DNA of 64,000 nucleotides from Ianthella basta (GCA_964019415.1 OZ025883.1:6226088-6290087); one strand, 5' to 3'; shown: positions 34,035-45,666, counted from the first letter of the stretch. Notes: generated by a model not told the origin, from the sequence alone. A program made the numbers and translations.

Positions 34035-34262
34035 TAATTTTTGCAAGGCAAAAAGTTTGTGAATAGCCATGTGGAAGGGTAATTTGTGATTTTATTTTAG
34101 CAAATGGTCATCTGATTATTTATATTGGTGACATATGCAATGTGTGTTAGTTATACCGCCTCCTTGAGGGATGTCGCTGCCTTATAAGCACGCAGCCCAA
34201 GGGCGTGAAGCACCTGAGGGGGGAATGCTTATAAATCAGCGACATCCCGAACAAAGGGAAGC
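34035..34262. mobile_element. Palindrome 5 of the array (right arm truncated)
   Basis: The left arm and core are present. Homology stops after GACATCCCGAACAA, marking the end of the array. Confidence 0.7.
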
Positions 34263-35974
34263 GTGGGCAAATGTTAATTGGTTTCTTGCCAAATAAGGAA
34301 AGTGCTAAGGAAACGCGGGCAAATCCACTGCGGCATTAATATTATCATCATTTATGCAGGAGAGCTAGCATGGAGGCAGCGAACCGGCAGGCAGAAGCAT
34401 CGTATGCTACTCCTCAGAAATCTCCTCCTCTATGAAGGAGACGTCTTACTCATCTCCTGCAACACAATCGGAGGTGCCAACTATGACCAAAACTTGCCTG
34501 GTGAATTGTACCTCAGCGGAAGATGTGCCCGACCGCATTGGAGGCAGTAGAAGCCAAGCCGGCTCAGAGGAATCTGACCTTGGGATGGTACAATGGATCG
34601 GAAATCAGCTGCAGTGGAAATGGCCCTAATCTGAGTCTTTGTTCTTTCTGTAGCTAGCTAGTTACCTGAGATGTCTATTGGTACGTCCTCTCGCTGAATA
34701 TTCGGCCTCCTTTGACGCACAATGTGTGGAGTTGACAATAATCTCTATGTTGCTTCGTTACCTGCAATACCCACACTACACTACCTAACCATAGCGGTTG
34801 AGTAGTGCAGTGTTCATCTGAATGTATTGTGCATCTCAAGACTTGATAGCTACTATCAATCCAATGAGACATGCGTACACAGTGCATTCATCCAACCCTC
34901 TGTTCCCAAACTTGGGTAGTCATTAGTACATGGACTGTGTGATGTCATAGTTGTGTACAGGTAACAGCTACCCACAGCTTGCATGAGAACTAATGTGTGA
35001 AGCCAGCAGTGTGCAATTAGATATATACACCAAAAATTACATATACACCCCAAAAATCAGATATTCACATCAAGAATTAGATATAGTCAGGCACAACAAG
35101 TAGCAGATATATAGGCAACCAATAAACATAGTGACCACCTAGCAACAGCAAATCTATATATATTGAACATATTATTACATTACACTTAGTACAGAAGATA
35201 ACTGGTGATATCTGTATAAATAACTACCATGTCAAAATTTAAATACTATACAATGATAAATTTCTAAAATTATAACATGAATAATAAAGTAATGGTCATG
35301 CTTCACTGTTGGCTAGTTGGCTAGTTAAAAAAGGAAGTCCTGACCAGGCAGCTGGCCAGTGGTCCCCAGCACTGATGCCGAGTTCCCTCTCTGAACAGCC
35401 ACAGACAGCCTTTGGAAGAGGTAGGTGGTGGACCTCTCATCTCCAGATGCTTGAGCTAACCCCTATCAGTGTTGATTACGGTCTGCGTATACGGGATTCC
35501 GGTTATTTAACGTTTCAAAACAAGCACCATGCCAAAGGGAGAACGCTCGCGCTCTGCCATGCAACAGCGCTGCAGCTAACACTATCTATGGCACCATACT
35601 GATGTAAATCAGATGCAATATGAGACTAAAATGCGGCAACATTTTAAACCTCTTCCTTCTGTGAAGCAACAGAGCTGCAGCTAACACTATCTGTGGCACC
35701 ATTCTGATAATTTAACATCAGCTACAAATGAATCTACAATGCAGCAACATCATAGACCTCTTCCTTCTGTGAGCATGTTGCTGCTTTTGCATCAAGTCAA
35801 TGATAGCTAACAATCCATCGGCAACATTTTGCACCTTCTATCCACCGTTGTATATCTGTGTGTGTGAGCACATCAAGTATTGGAGCCTAAGTACACTCAG
35901 GTGAGCAACATGTCTTGATGGTTTTGGACAGTACATGCATGGTACTGTTCTAGGCCAAAGTGAGATATAGTAGC
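34263..35974. other. Gene-poor, AT-rich region
   Basis: A 34.3-34.63 kb stretch has coding-like composition but every frame is interrupted. 35,015-35,080 holds four degenerate ~22-bp repeats (ATATACACC.CAAAAAT). 35,530-35,720 contains two diverged copies of a segment with GCTGCAGCTAACACTATCT. No gene is supported. Confidence 0.4.
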
Positions 35975-36300
35975 TCAATCAGTGACTTTTCATCACACTT
36001 TGATCTGGAACAGTACCATGCATGACCTGTCCAAAGCCATCTTTAGACATGGTGTTCCCCTGAGCATTCATAAGCTTCCAATTTACTCGATGTGCCCACA
36101 TACACTGTTCTTCAGTTCCATTGTTCCATTGACTACCAATTTTGTAGTTATTTTCATGTCATATCTATTGTCAGTGCATGCATGATTCCACTAAATTATT
36201 TTGGGTGATTCTCTGTCCACATCATGCTACGCACAGTATCGCCTGCAACATGCATGCATATAGTTATGATTGCGGCCTACCAGCTGGCATACCCAGGCAG
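35975..36300. repeat. Direct repeat flanking LINE remnant, left copy
   Basis: It matches 36,622-36,880 (phrases GGTGTTCCCCTGAGC / GGCGTTCCCCTGAGC, GATGTGCCCACATACACTGT, CATCATGCTAC). The two copies bracket the RT remnant. Confidence 0.75.
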
Positions 36301-36315
36301 ATTGATGTCAATGTA

Positions 36316-36654
36316 TTAGAAGTGGAATAAGTGCCAAGTTATGTAAACATTTATTGTGTAAGACATTAGTTTGTATAAATACACTCTGATGCTGAATTTG
36401 TAAATGATGCTAATGAGTTTGAGGCATGCACGAACGGAAGATGGAAGTGAGTGCCACAGGGACACACCAAGGAAGCTGAATGAGTGTTGATAGGATGACT
36501 TGACAGATAGAAGATTTATTTGATCTCTCTTGCGAGTGGAGTAATTATGGGATGGTGTCTTGACAAGAGTAGATAGGTAGGAAGGCCAGAGCAAGAGAGT
36601 TGTGGCATTTGGACTTAAGATATGGCGTTCCCCTGAGCAAACATAAGCTTCCAT
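36316..36654 (-). pseudogene. LINE ORF2 C-terminal remnant
   Basis: An open minus frame of 112 codons reads STRKRDQINLLSVKSSYQHS, then FSFLGVSLWHSLPSSVRACL and FKFSIRVYL-like residues. The succession R-..-(N/Q)-..-R-(T/S)-..-Y..SF...G...WN.LP..(I/V)R is characteristic of the tail following the reverse transcriptase in CR1/Jockey-type LINEs. No upstream RT remains on this strand nearby, so it is a 5'-truncated copy. Confidence 0.65.
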
Positions 36655-36882
36655 TTTTTCTTACTTGATGTGCCCACATACACTGTTCTTCACTTCCATT
36701 CTTTGACTGCCAATTTTGCAGTTGTTTCTATGTCATATCCATTGTCAGTGTGTGCATGGTTCCACTTATTCTCGGTGATTCTCTGTCCACATCATGCTAC
36801 ACACAACATTGCCTGCAACATGCATGCATAGCTATGATTGCAGCCTACCGGCTGGCATACCCACACAGTCATAAGCCACACT
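36622..36882. repeat. Direct repeat flanking LINE remnant, right copy
   Basis: The paralogue of 35,975-36,300; it overlaps the first bases of the LINE remnant. Confidence 0.7.
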
Positions 36883-36970
36883 GTCGTGGAGTAGCTATCG
36901 TGCAGCAGCCGTCGTGGAGGTGCCGGAGCAGGGAAGCCTGCCGAAAGCGGGCTTTCCTGCTAGTAAAATA
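36880..36970 (-). mobile_element. SINE-like head, minus orientation
   Basis: On minus it begins TACTAGCAGGAAAGCCCGCT then TTCGGCAGGCTT, matching the head of the element in the intron at 8728. It is truncated. Confidence 0.45.
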
Positions 36971-37086
36971 TATTACAATATTGTTATTGTTGACCGATTT
37001 TCTCACATTTTGGAACTTTTCTGTCATAATTATTATTCATGATGAAAATGGGAGTGAGCAGTACATACAATATGTGTATTGTTTGT

Positions 37087-37245
37087 ACTAGCTGAATGCC
37101 TGCCCTTCGGGTGGGTTCCCAGCATATCGTTTGAAATTTGAGCATTTAACCAATCAGAACCATCCGTTTAATTGGGGGCATTTCGTAGACTTGCTAGCGT
37201 AGACTCCGATTATCCCGAACAACGAAAATGTGCGTTACTTTTATT
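37087..37245 (+). mobile_element. SINE-like head, plus orientation
   Basis: CTAGCTGAATGCCTGCCCTT and GGGTTCCCAGC correspond to the element at 18,183. The body continues with AACCAATCAGAACC and is AT-rich downstream. Confidence 0.45.
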
Positions 37246-37439
37246 ATAATAAGATAATTAATGGCAAGAACTGTACATGTGATAATAGAAAACAGGCACA
37301 CATGCACACTGCCTGTGATAATATATAACAAGAGCACTAAGATATATACATATAAATGATAAGTATAATTTATGTCATGAAACATTGATTATGTCAGAGT
37401 ACATAGTGAAAAATAGCAAGTGTCAAGATGATGTATTGT

Positions 37440-40330
37440 CAGGATATCGCTAGTTAATTGCGCTCCACCCGACCCTCGGACATTGCAAGGTCCACAGCAC
37501 TCATGTCGATTCAGCCTGGGTGGTGATAGGTTGACCGTGCACTCCTGAGGCATGCGATAGCTGATCGCAAGAGGGCAAAGCTGAGGCGGCAACGAAGCAA
37601 TTCGATTACCATGCTGTAGGTGGAGTGGTGCTTCTTGGCTTGCAAGGCTGCCAGCCTTTGGAAAAAGTTAGTTGCACAGGGACCTGCTCCACCGGTGCAA
37701 GACAGCACTAGGGGTACAAAGGAGGCATGCTCCACTTCCCGTACTCGTTCTTCATACTTGCACCTCTTCTCACGCTCATGCTGCTGATAGCAGGCTGCTG
37801 TCTGCAGGGTTCTGTTCAATGGGGCGTAGGGGTTAAAATCCTCACATCAAAAAATGCCCTCCCAAACCTCCCTCCCCAGAAGCCACTTGCTGCAACGTCT
37901 AGTCTGGCATTGTCCTCAGTCGTAGCACTGCGAGTAGACAGTGTCTCACCCAACAGTGCTTGCAGGCGTGGCTCAATGCACACATCATGGCATACCTTCG
38001 TGAGGAGGCTGGCGGTGAGGTCGCGTACTTCATTGTGCTGAATGATTGTGATTCCTCCGGTTGGACATGAGAGAGCATGGTCTGTGGTGAAAGCTGCACC
38101 GCAAACACACTCTTGGCAGATTGGCTGGTGTCCAGTTGTAGCGAAGGCAGAGTGCATCACGAAATGCACTTTTGTGAAGTGCAAAGCCATGGGCAGCAAC
38201 TGGGAGGGCAGTCACCCAGCTGTAGGCACCCTTCTTGCTAGCCAGTTCAGCAGCTCTCTGTAGGTGCTGGGGCAAATGAGTCTTCAGCTCAGCAGCGGCC
38301 TCCTCTTGATGTTTGCGTCTTTCTGTACGCAGTGAGGACTTAATGGATTGTTGCTCTTGTCTGGAGTCTCCAATGTCATCCCTCTGCAGGGTGATGACTG
38401 CAGTCAGGGGTGCCATCAGGCGCAGTGAGAGTTGTGTGCTCCTCAGACATGGTTGTTGGGTTCACCAGTCCCAGACAGCCATGGCGAGCGGGAAGAGCCA
38501 TGAGCTCACATTCCAGATCAGAAACTCCATTCTGTCCAGTCAGGGCCAGAAGGAAGTGCTGGCGAATGGAGTCCTCAAGTGGCTGTAGCAATGGTGCGAC
38601 CCCATCAATTGTTCGCAGGAAGTACACCCAGTGGCCAATGAGGCCATGGGTGAATGCTGCAAAGGCTGCGTGGGGATCTGACTTGGCAATGGATGCAAGC
38701 TTGTCGAGATCAGCAGTCCACGTAGCAACCTTCTCTTGAACATACTCCTTAATGAAGGATCCTGTTCCAAGGGCTGCTCCAAGGTGACGCTTGCCTGTAC
38801 ATGTGACACGAACTCCACTTCCATCAAAAATTCTCTCTGCTTCAGATATAGATAATCTGCCTTCACCACCAACCATGTCTTGCTGCTATTCACATGGTAC
38901 CCATAGGCTGGATCCTAGTCATCTAACCTGTCCCACCATGTCCGCAGCAGGTGTAGGCATCCCCCGGCAGAGGCATCATCTGCGAACCACAGCTGCTTGA
39001 TGTCAGGGATGCTTACTGCTTGAATCAGTGGTGTGATACCCAGGGCATACATCGCCATTGCTAGTGGATCACCCTGAGTGGTCCCTTCCTGTGAGAAGAT
39101 TGTCTCACCAGCAACAAAGAGTTCTGCATTCATTCGGTAGATGTTAGTCAAGGCAGGTGCAAGGCAAGGGCAAAGGACCTGGACATTGTGTAGGGTTGCT
39201 GCACAATTCAAACTGTTGAAAACATTACTCGCATCCACCAGTAGAACTCCTTCAGTGCTCTCGCTCTCAAAAATCATTCGCATTGCATGTACTGCAGCTT
39301 CAACTCCTGCGTCCTGGCCAGCACAAAGCTGAAGTGGGCCTACAGCTGACTGGATGTCAGACTTTGTCACACTCAGGATTGCCTTGCTGATAGTTCAACA
39401 TGCAATCTCACTGATGCCGATGGGTCTCACCCCGGGCTGCTTGTCGAGTGGAATCAGTCGGCTGGCAATAAAGGCTGTGAGACCAGATGAGTCAAGTTCT
39501 GTGTTGATGCACTTTGTCACAGCAGCAAAAGCGTCACATAGGTCCCTAGAAGCACCTTTGGAATGCTGTACACATGCAGCGCCACCCTGCAGCATCCACA
39601 CCCGATGGCCCGGCTGAGCCATGTACTCAGAGGGAAACTGATCGAATTAGGTTACCATTGACTGTCTCAAACATTACTGGATTATAATCAGTGGTGCATG
39701 CTGATGGTGGCAGGAGAGTGCTGGGGTGTGCCAGTTGTGCAAGGGGGTGCTTGTCTTTGAGGATGTCACGGACAGGTGTACCTTCAAACTCTTGGTCAAT
39801 ACTTAGAATGCCAGACGATGACTGGTCTGACAACAGACGTAGAGCTGCACGCACTTTGCCCTCGAACATGAGTTTGGCAAAGGCTCTGGATTTCCTCTCC
39901 TCCCAGGTGTGATCATTGAGGCCTGACTGAGGAAGGTGCTGCTGGATGGTTCTACCCTCTCTCAGGAGGTCATCGATGTCGCCAGAGGACCATTGTTGCA
40001 GGCATCTCTCTAATCACTTCACATGGTCTTTGGCTTTGGATTTGGTGTTGGGCTTCTGGAGCAGAAGCGCAGGCATGGTCATGGCAGCCTTCATTGCAAT
40101 CCACTCGATCGGTTTGCACTCTGTGTAGGCCGTAAAAAGGCGGCTTAGTTCCCTGACGAAATCTCTGCCGACCTTACCAGACGTGAGTAGAAAGATGTTA
40201 CGCCACCAGTGTACAATCTCAGCGTAGGATTGCTGTCTTGTGATCAATAGGGTTCATCTTGCAGTGATACTGAAGCATCCGTGTCGCGGTCAATGCTTGG
40301 GCTGCTGTCATTCGCGGTAGCTAGATTTTA
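37440..40330 (-). pseudogene. LINE-like retroelement with RT, broken by frameshifts
   Basis: The minus-strand pieces, 5' to 3' of the element, are: an N-terminal region with RNIFLLTSGKVGRDFVRELS (40,247-40,014); RT motif RLIPLDKQPGVRPIG (about 39,470); motif A VLLVDASNVFNSLN (about 39,245); motif B EGTTQGDPLAMAMYALG; motif C WFADDASAGG (about 38,995); a connection region; a CCHC-like finger CQECVCGAAFTTDHALSC; then ARLDVAASGFWG...AFFDVRIL, resembling the restriction-like endonuclease end of RLE LINEs. At least five frame breaks separate these, so the copy is dead. It is a different family from the intact element at 42.5 kb. Confidence 0.8.
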
Positions 40331-41059
40331 ACATCTCTGCGGGTTTGTTCTCGAAGGATGACAGTCAGTACATGTTCTTCCCGCCTTAACACAGGCACAC
40401 CTAACACAACAACCAATGCTCATGCGCGAGCAGCATGTCGGCATCTTTCAGTCTTCTTAGGTGCCCGGCAGGAGGAAAGCACTGAAGCGCTCGAGACTGC
40501 TGCAGAGGAATCTCCAGGGATCACAGGTCTAACAACCAGCCACCATTTTTTGTAGTACACTACCTCAACTGTACATGTACTTTTTGTACTTCTTTTAGCT
40601 ATGTGGATCTGCATGTGCATGCCAGCTTGTGTGACGTCACTCCGTTGATCTAGCCATCTCTATCCTGGCCTCCTCTAGCTATATAGCTATATAGCTTTCC
40701 TTCTCACACTCCCTCTCTATAATTTGAATTCATCATGCAATGTACATAATACTAGGCAGACTAAAAGAAATGAGCTTTGAGAAGACAACAAAGAAAGTGT
40801 TTGTTGGAGAGATGGAGGGGAAGAGGCCAAGTGGAAGACCACGCTTAAGATGGATTGACAATTTTAAATAACCTTATGATAGCTACCTATTCTTTATGCT
40901 AACTCACTGTCTGCACTGTTTTAGTGTAAGAGGGGTGACCTCCAGCACTGGAGATGAATCCACTTTTGTGATTGATTGATTGATTGATTGATTGATGTAC
41001 ATGATACAACTGTCTCTGTCAACTGTCATGCATGGATGTTTGTTAACTGCGTTATACTT
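40331..41059. other. Spacer with microsatellites
   Basis: It contains AGCTATATAGCTATATAGC near 40,678 and (TGAT)n at 40,968-40,996. A short segment at 40,765-40,870 (tokens GAGAAGACAACAAAG, GGAAGACCACG) may be a LINE tail fragment. No gene is supported. Confidence 0.4.
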
Positions 41060-42491
41060 TTAATTGGATGTTCATGCACTTTGCAATATAATAAGCACAA
41101 TTATTGTTATATCAATTGTACAATCTGGGGTGGTACATATCATAATAATTGTATTATTATATCTCCAGCAGTCACACACAATATTACAGAGAATCACAAT
41201 TGATATGAAATAAGAATCTCACAATAAACATGCATGCACAATGTCATGTATATTCTTGTATATAAATCTACACTGCAACGTACAACACTGTTTAAATGTG
41301 TACATATACATAGCTGGTTCACCAATATTTAATGGTTAATTCTCGATCCAAATTCACTCGCAATGTGAACGTTATGTGGTACTAATGCTGTTGACATGGG
41401 TGGGAGTGGTGGAGGCCGACCCTCCAGTAGACACCTGGCAGTGCAGGTCAAAGCCATGCATGTGTACAGCGCGAGGGAATGCATTCCTAGAGATATACAT
41501 CTTGTATAAATAATTATAATATCAGAATATATAATTTTCAGTGGCTCAGAGATGGGTGACACTATATGATTATGGCTGCTATTTTACTTTAATTATACAC
41601 TGTGGCCACACACTCTGTATACAATGAAATTACAAGAGTGATGCATGACGATGTTAAAAATGTTGTAATTATTCTCACAATACATTTGGATGCATAATTA
41701 TGTATAGCTATAGTTGTATGATCTTTCCATTATGATGGCTGTCAAGATGACACTGGTATATTATATATATATCATATACACCATAAATTGACTGACTGGC
41801 TAGGGCTTCTTAAATTGACTGAAGTATATTGGATTCACTGTCACAATGTGTAATTATATATGAAACGTGATCCAAAATACTCAGATTCCAGTAAAATACA
41901 ATCAATGGCAATATGGCAACTGGTGTGTTTATGCGTCTTTTTCAAGCCACCAGTGCATGCAATGGAACAGCAAATTACATAGTCAGCACTGATTGGGCTT
42001 TGATTACATGGCAATATCATAATTGTATACTATGCTTGCATGCACCTATTCTAGATTAGTCTGGCACGCTAGCCCCTACTTCTGGCCTTGATTGCATGTG
42101 ATCGGGGGCCGAAAGTATAGGGGCTAATGTGCCAGATTAATTTTAGATAAAAGACAGATTAACATGCACGTATTCAATGGAACAATACATATTCTCTGCA
42201 TTCCATGGGGTAAGTGACAGTGTTACAAATTTATGTTCTGTGGTATCAGTTTCCGTAAGAAACAGGCAGGGACGTCTGCATCAAACAGCTCCATCATTAA
42301 AGAAGTGCCATTGTTATGCCTCCAACAGAGGTAGTTTTGTGCACACACATCTCTTAGTAGCACAGCAGGTCTTGGACAAGACAGCATGATTTATAGTCCT
42401 TTTTATCAAGAACGGTTCTTATCTTAAGAGATGATGCTATGAATAACTCAAGAGGCAGGCCACATTGCACTGTATTTATTAATTAAAGATA
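41060..42491. repeat. Diverged duplicate of the GTPase-gene flanks, exon 2 absent
   Basis: 41,065-41,310 matches 46,262-46,517 (GGATGTTCATGCACTTTGCA, CTGGGGTGGTACATATC), and 41,775-42,491 matches 47,368-48,083 (GGGCTTCTTAAATTGACTGA, CAGCACTGATTGGGCTT). In the second location these flank the GTPase exon 2; here the exon is missing. The duplicate resumes after the retroelement at 45,667. Confidence 0.8.
42052..42148. mobile_element. MITE-like hairpin (copy also at 47,645-47,738)
   Basis: Inverted ends ATTAGTCTGGCAC / GTGCCAGATTAAT and inner GCTAGCCCCTA / TAGGGGCTA enclose a short loop. The copy in the GTPase intron is at the orthologous position of the duplication, so the hairpin predates the duplication. 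Confidence 0.7.
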
Positions 42492-42501
42492 ATTTTATCC
42501 C
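42492..42501. repeat. Target-site duplication, left
   Basis: ATTTTATCCC directly precedes the retroelement and is repeated at 45,657-45,666. The paralogous empty site at 48,085-48,094 has a single copy, ATGTTATCCC. Confidence 0.8.
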
Positions 42502-45500
42502 TACCCCGTCATGTGACGGATGATGATGGGAAAATGGCGGAAAGATCTCAAGCACGATCGCAAAGATGTTGCCCATGTATGAAGACTGGTCGCTGTGTGA
42601 GGTGTCAGTGCGTGAAGAATAAGCTATCGTGTGTCGATTGTTGGCCATCGCTGTCAAACCCAATTAGATGCCAGAATTTGAAGCGCTCACCTTTAACACC
42701 GATTCCAGTCGCGGAATCTCGCGTAAGAAGTAACGTTGAAAGCCCTCGCATACCGGATTGCACTCACTCAGAAGATTCAGAATCTATCGGTTCGGAAATT
42801 GGAGAACTGCTTAAAATTTTAGCCAAGCCTACAAGGATTTTAAGAAGGATACCCCGCCTGTCTCGACCATCTGCTGCTAGAAAGCTCGCCGCCATTATTG
42901 AACAAGTTGTGTCTCGTAATGACGTCCCATCCTGGGCTAGGCTTCTCCAATTTCCCAGAAGGTGTCTTCGCCGTCCTGAGCGAGGGGGTAGGCGGTGGAG
43001 TTTGGCTTCTTCAGTTAGTAAGCAAGTGTCCGAAGAGAACGGTGATCCCAACGAGTCGTACAGTACTGGAAGCTATGGAAGACGGCCAAAATCGCGGAAT
43101 TCCACGGAGGCATTGGCGGCCAGAGTCAGCAGCAAGTTGGAGGAAGGGGACTACAGAGGTGCAGTGAGGTTGGCTTGTAGCAGGGACACAATAGCAGAGC
43201 AGTCCCCTTCCACAATTGAAGCCATGAAACTGAAGCATCCCCCGCGGAATTTGAATTCCATCATTGAGGATCAGCCACACCCGGCTCCCTTGAGTTTCAC
43301 TGTTAATGAAGAATTGATTAGAAGAGCAATCATGTCGTTTCCCAGTGGCTCTAGTGGGGGAACTGATGGTTTGCTGCCACAACACCTGAAGGATCTTATT
43401 GGACCTGCAGCAGAGGATGGTGCTGTAAGTGTTTTGAATGCGCTAACTGCCTTGATTACCTTGATTCTAGAAGGTAGAACACCTGTAGCAGTACGCAGTT
43501 TATTGTTCGGTGCTAAACTTACAGCGCTCACAAAAGAAAATGGTGGCCTTCGCCCAATTGCTGTGGGAAGTACCATCAGGAGACTTGCTTCTAAGTGTGC
43601 ATGCCTTCATGCTCTCAATACCATCCCAGATATCCTGGCTCCCCACCAATTAGGGTTCGGAATTCCCAGTGGAGTGGAAGCAGCAGTGCATGCCACAAGG
43701 ATTTACTTGCACAACCTACCATCCAACAAAGCCCTCATTAAGGTAGATTTTGAAAATGCATTCAACAGTGTCAGGCGTGACAAGATGCTTTATGCAGTGA
43801 AGAAGTTCATTCCAGAACTATTGCCATATGTCCACTCAGCCTACTCTACCGAGTCAGTGCTTTTATGGGAGAAAGTGGAGATCATCTCATCAGAGGGTAT
43901 ACAACAAGGAGACCCTATTGGCCCATTGTTGTTCTGCTTATCCATCCACGACCTTGTCTCTAGTTTGAAGTCAGAGTACAAGATCTTCTATCTTGATGAT
44001 GGTACAATAGGAGGCACACTTGAGGACATCGCTGCGGACCTGTCATTCATCGAAGAAGCAGGGGAGCAACTAGGCTTGCGACTTAATGTAGCAAAGTCTG
44101 AACTGATCTGTAATGATGGTTTTGATACACAGGATATGCCTGTGCTGGCTGATCTGCAGTATGTTAGTCCTGATCAAGCAATGTTACTGGGGTCTCCTTT
44201 GGGGGCTATGTCATTGAAGAAAGTTTTGGATTGCCAAATTAGCCAGCTTCAATTGATAGGAGAACGCCTGCACCACCTCCATGCACATGATGCTCTTACT
44301 CTCCTTCGGCATTCATTCTCTGTCCCAAAACTGCTACATATTTTGCGTACATCACCAGCTTTCCAGACACCTTTGTTAATTTCTTGGGACCATCTGCTGC
44401 TATCCATCTTGTCTAAGATCACCAACCTCAACTTCCATCCAGATGATCCCTGCTGGCTTCAGGCCACTCTCCCTGTCTGGTGTGGTGGTCTTGGCATACG
44501 AAGGGCCTCCCATCTTGCACCTACTGCCTTTTTGGCTTCAGCTGATGGAGCCCTGTCGCTTATGCTAGACCTGTTACCAGCTCACCTCTCAACAACTCAG
44601 TATGAGGAAAGAGATTTTGCTTTGAGGGTGTGGAAGCAAGACCTACCACCCGAGATGCCTGCACCCACTACATCGAGTAGGCAGAAAGTCTGGGATAGGC
44701 CAAGGATTGATGCTCTGTTTGAGACCATCCTCACACTCTGCAATGATGATGAATCCAAAGCCAGGTTGCTGGCTGCTGGCTCAGCAGAATCTGGAGCATG
44801 GCTGAATGCTCCGCCAGTTTCTTCCCTTGGACTGAGAATGAGTGATGAGGCCATCAGGATTGCTGTGGGTTTGAGAGTGGGAGCTCCCCTTGGACAGCCT
44901 CACCAGTGTGCACACTGTGGCAGTGATGTTGACCAATTTTTCAGACATGGTCTAAGTTGTCGTTTCAGCCAGGGGAGATTGTCGCGTCACAACACTGTGA
45001 ATAGTCTCATCCAACACGCTCTCACAGCTGCGAAAATCCCCTCTCGGCTAGAGCCTTCAGGGTTGCACCGGGCAGATGGGAAGCGTCCTGATGGGATGAC
45101 CATGGTTCCCTGGGAACAAGGAAAGTATCTAGTATGGGATGCCACATGTGTCGATACGTTTTGTCAGTCGCACCGTCGAAGAGCAGCCACAGAGCCAGGA
45201 GGAGCAGCGGCACATGCTGAAGAAGAGAAGGCCAAGAAGTATGCTCACCTGGACAGCATGTATCTTTTCCAGCCAGTTGCTCTGGAGACTTGTGGTACCA
45301 TTGGTCCAAAGTCCAGGGATTTTCTGAGGGAGCTTGGCCAGCGGCTCAAGATGGTTACTGGGGAAGCACGGTCATGTACCTTTCTACTGCAGAGAATCTC
45401 CATTGCCATTCAGGTCGGAAATGCAGCATCGGTGATTGCATCCCTCCCTGACAGTGCTAATGTTGACATCAGTTTTGATCTCTGACGATTCTGTTTTAGC

Positions 45501-45656
45501 ATTTTGCATGCATGCTTATTTAGGGTGTACTGTACTTTTAGCACTATTTAGTGTTTAAGCACTGTGTGTCAGAATCTGTATATGTGATATTATTATTGTG
45601 GTTAATCTATTATTTGGAATGGTTCAATTTTGTTAAAACTCATTATTATTATTATT
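42502..45656 (+). mobile_element. Complete LINE-like retroelement with target-site duplication
   Basis: The boundaries are defined by 10-bp direct repeats and by comparison with the uninterrupted paralogue at 48.09 kb. The element has about 30 bp of 5' leader, one long ORF, about 155 bp of 3' UTR, and ends in a short (ATT)n tail (45,641-45,656). A simple-repeat tail and variable-length target duplication indicate target-primed reverse transcription. Confidence 0.85.
42534..45485 (+). CDS. LINE-like reverse transcriptase with Cys-rich N-terminus and RLE-like C-terminus
   Basis: The ORF gives 983 aa from the first in-frame ATG (a GTG 21 nt earlier is not used in animals). Residues 12-46 carry a Cys cluster (CCPCMKTGRCVRCQC, then C33, C36, C46), likely zinc-binding. 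The reverse transcriptase spans about 265-540: LRPIAVGSTIRRL, motif A VDFENAFNSV (D405), motif B EGIQQGDPIGPLLF, motif C YLDD (486-489) and motif D GLRLNVAKSE. A CCHC finger (C792, C795, H805, C809) precedes RPDG (851-854) and WDAT (D869), which resembles the restriction-like endonuclease of R2/NeSL-type LINEs. It ends QRISIAIQVGNAASVIASL. No apurinic endonuclease is seen at the N-terminus. The frame is fully open, so the copy may be active. Clade assignment needs a phylogeny. Confidence 0.9.
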   Translation: MAERSQARSQRCCPCMKTGRCVRCQCVKNKLSCVDCWPSLSNPIRCQNLKRSPLTPIPVAESRVRSNVESPRIPDCTHSEDSESIGSEIGELLKILAKPTRILRRIPRLSRPSAARKLAAIIEQVVSRNDVPSWARLLQFPRRCLRRPERGGRRWSLASSVSKQVSEENGDPNESYSTGSYGRRPKSRNSTEALAARVSSKLEEGDYRGAVRLACSRDTIAEQSPSTIEAMKLKHPPRNLNSIIEDQPHPAPLSFTVNEELIRRAIMSFPSGSSGGTDGLLPQHLKDLIGPAAEDGAVSVLNALTALITLILEGRTPVAVRSLLFGAKLTALTKENGGLRPIAVGSTIRRLASKCACLHALNTIPDILAPHQLGFGIPSGVEAAVHATRIYLHNLPSNKALIKVDFENAFNSVRRDKMLYAVKKFIPELLPYVHSAYSTESVLLWEKVEIISSEGIQQGDPIGPLLFCLSIHDLVSSLKSEYKIFYLDDGTIGGTLEDIAADLSFIEEAGEQLGLRLNVAKSELICNDGFDTQDMPVLADLQYVSPDQAMLLGSPLGAMSLKKVLDCQISQLQLIGERLHHLHAHDALTLLRHSFSVPKLLHILRTSPAFQTPLLISWDHLLLSILSKITNLNFHPDDPCWLQATLPVWCGGLGIRRASHLAPTAFLASADGALSLMLDLLPAHLSTTQYEERDFALRVWKQDLPPEMPAPTTSSRQKVWDRPRIDALFETILTLCNDDESKARLLAAGSAESGAWLNAPPVSSLGLRMSDEAIRIAVGLRVGAPLGQPHQCAHCGSDVDQFFRHGLSCRFSQGRLSRHNTVNSLIQHALTAAKIPSRLEPSGLHRADGKRPDGMTMVPWEQGKYLVWDATCVDTFCQSHRRRAATEPGGAAAHAEEEKAKKYAHLDSMYLFQPVALETCGTIGPKSRDFLRELGQRLKMVTGEARSCTFLLQRISIAIQVGNAASVIASLPDSANVDISFDL

Positions 45657-45666
45657 ATTTTATCCC
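45657..45666. repeat. Target-site duplication, right
   Basis: ATTTTATCCC, identical to 42,492-42,501. The sequence after it (TTAATTATTAATCTGCTCAC) continues the duplicated GTPase flank exactly as at 48,095. Confidence 0.8.

Larger units (their letters stand above)
26636..34262. repeat. Array of five direct repeats separated by palindromes
   Basis: The head GTCAGAAGCTTGCCAGCC (one copy reads GTCAAAAGC) occurs just after GACATCAT at 26,636, 27,769, 29,620, 30,905 and 33,110. Each unit has a roughly 0.75-1 kb unique part (tokens GGCCACTACTGGC, CAAGGTGTCCCAAACTGG, CAACATGTTGTTCC) followed by a long palindrome. Copy 1 lacks about 155 bp in the middle. Copies 2 and 3 share an alternative 230-bp segment before the palindrome (29,140-29,375 and 30,473-30,712). 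Copy 4 carries a 0.9-kb insertion. Open frames on both strands are conserved only because the copies are young; none shows a known domain. Confidence 0.85.
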
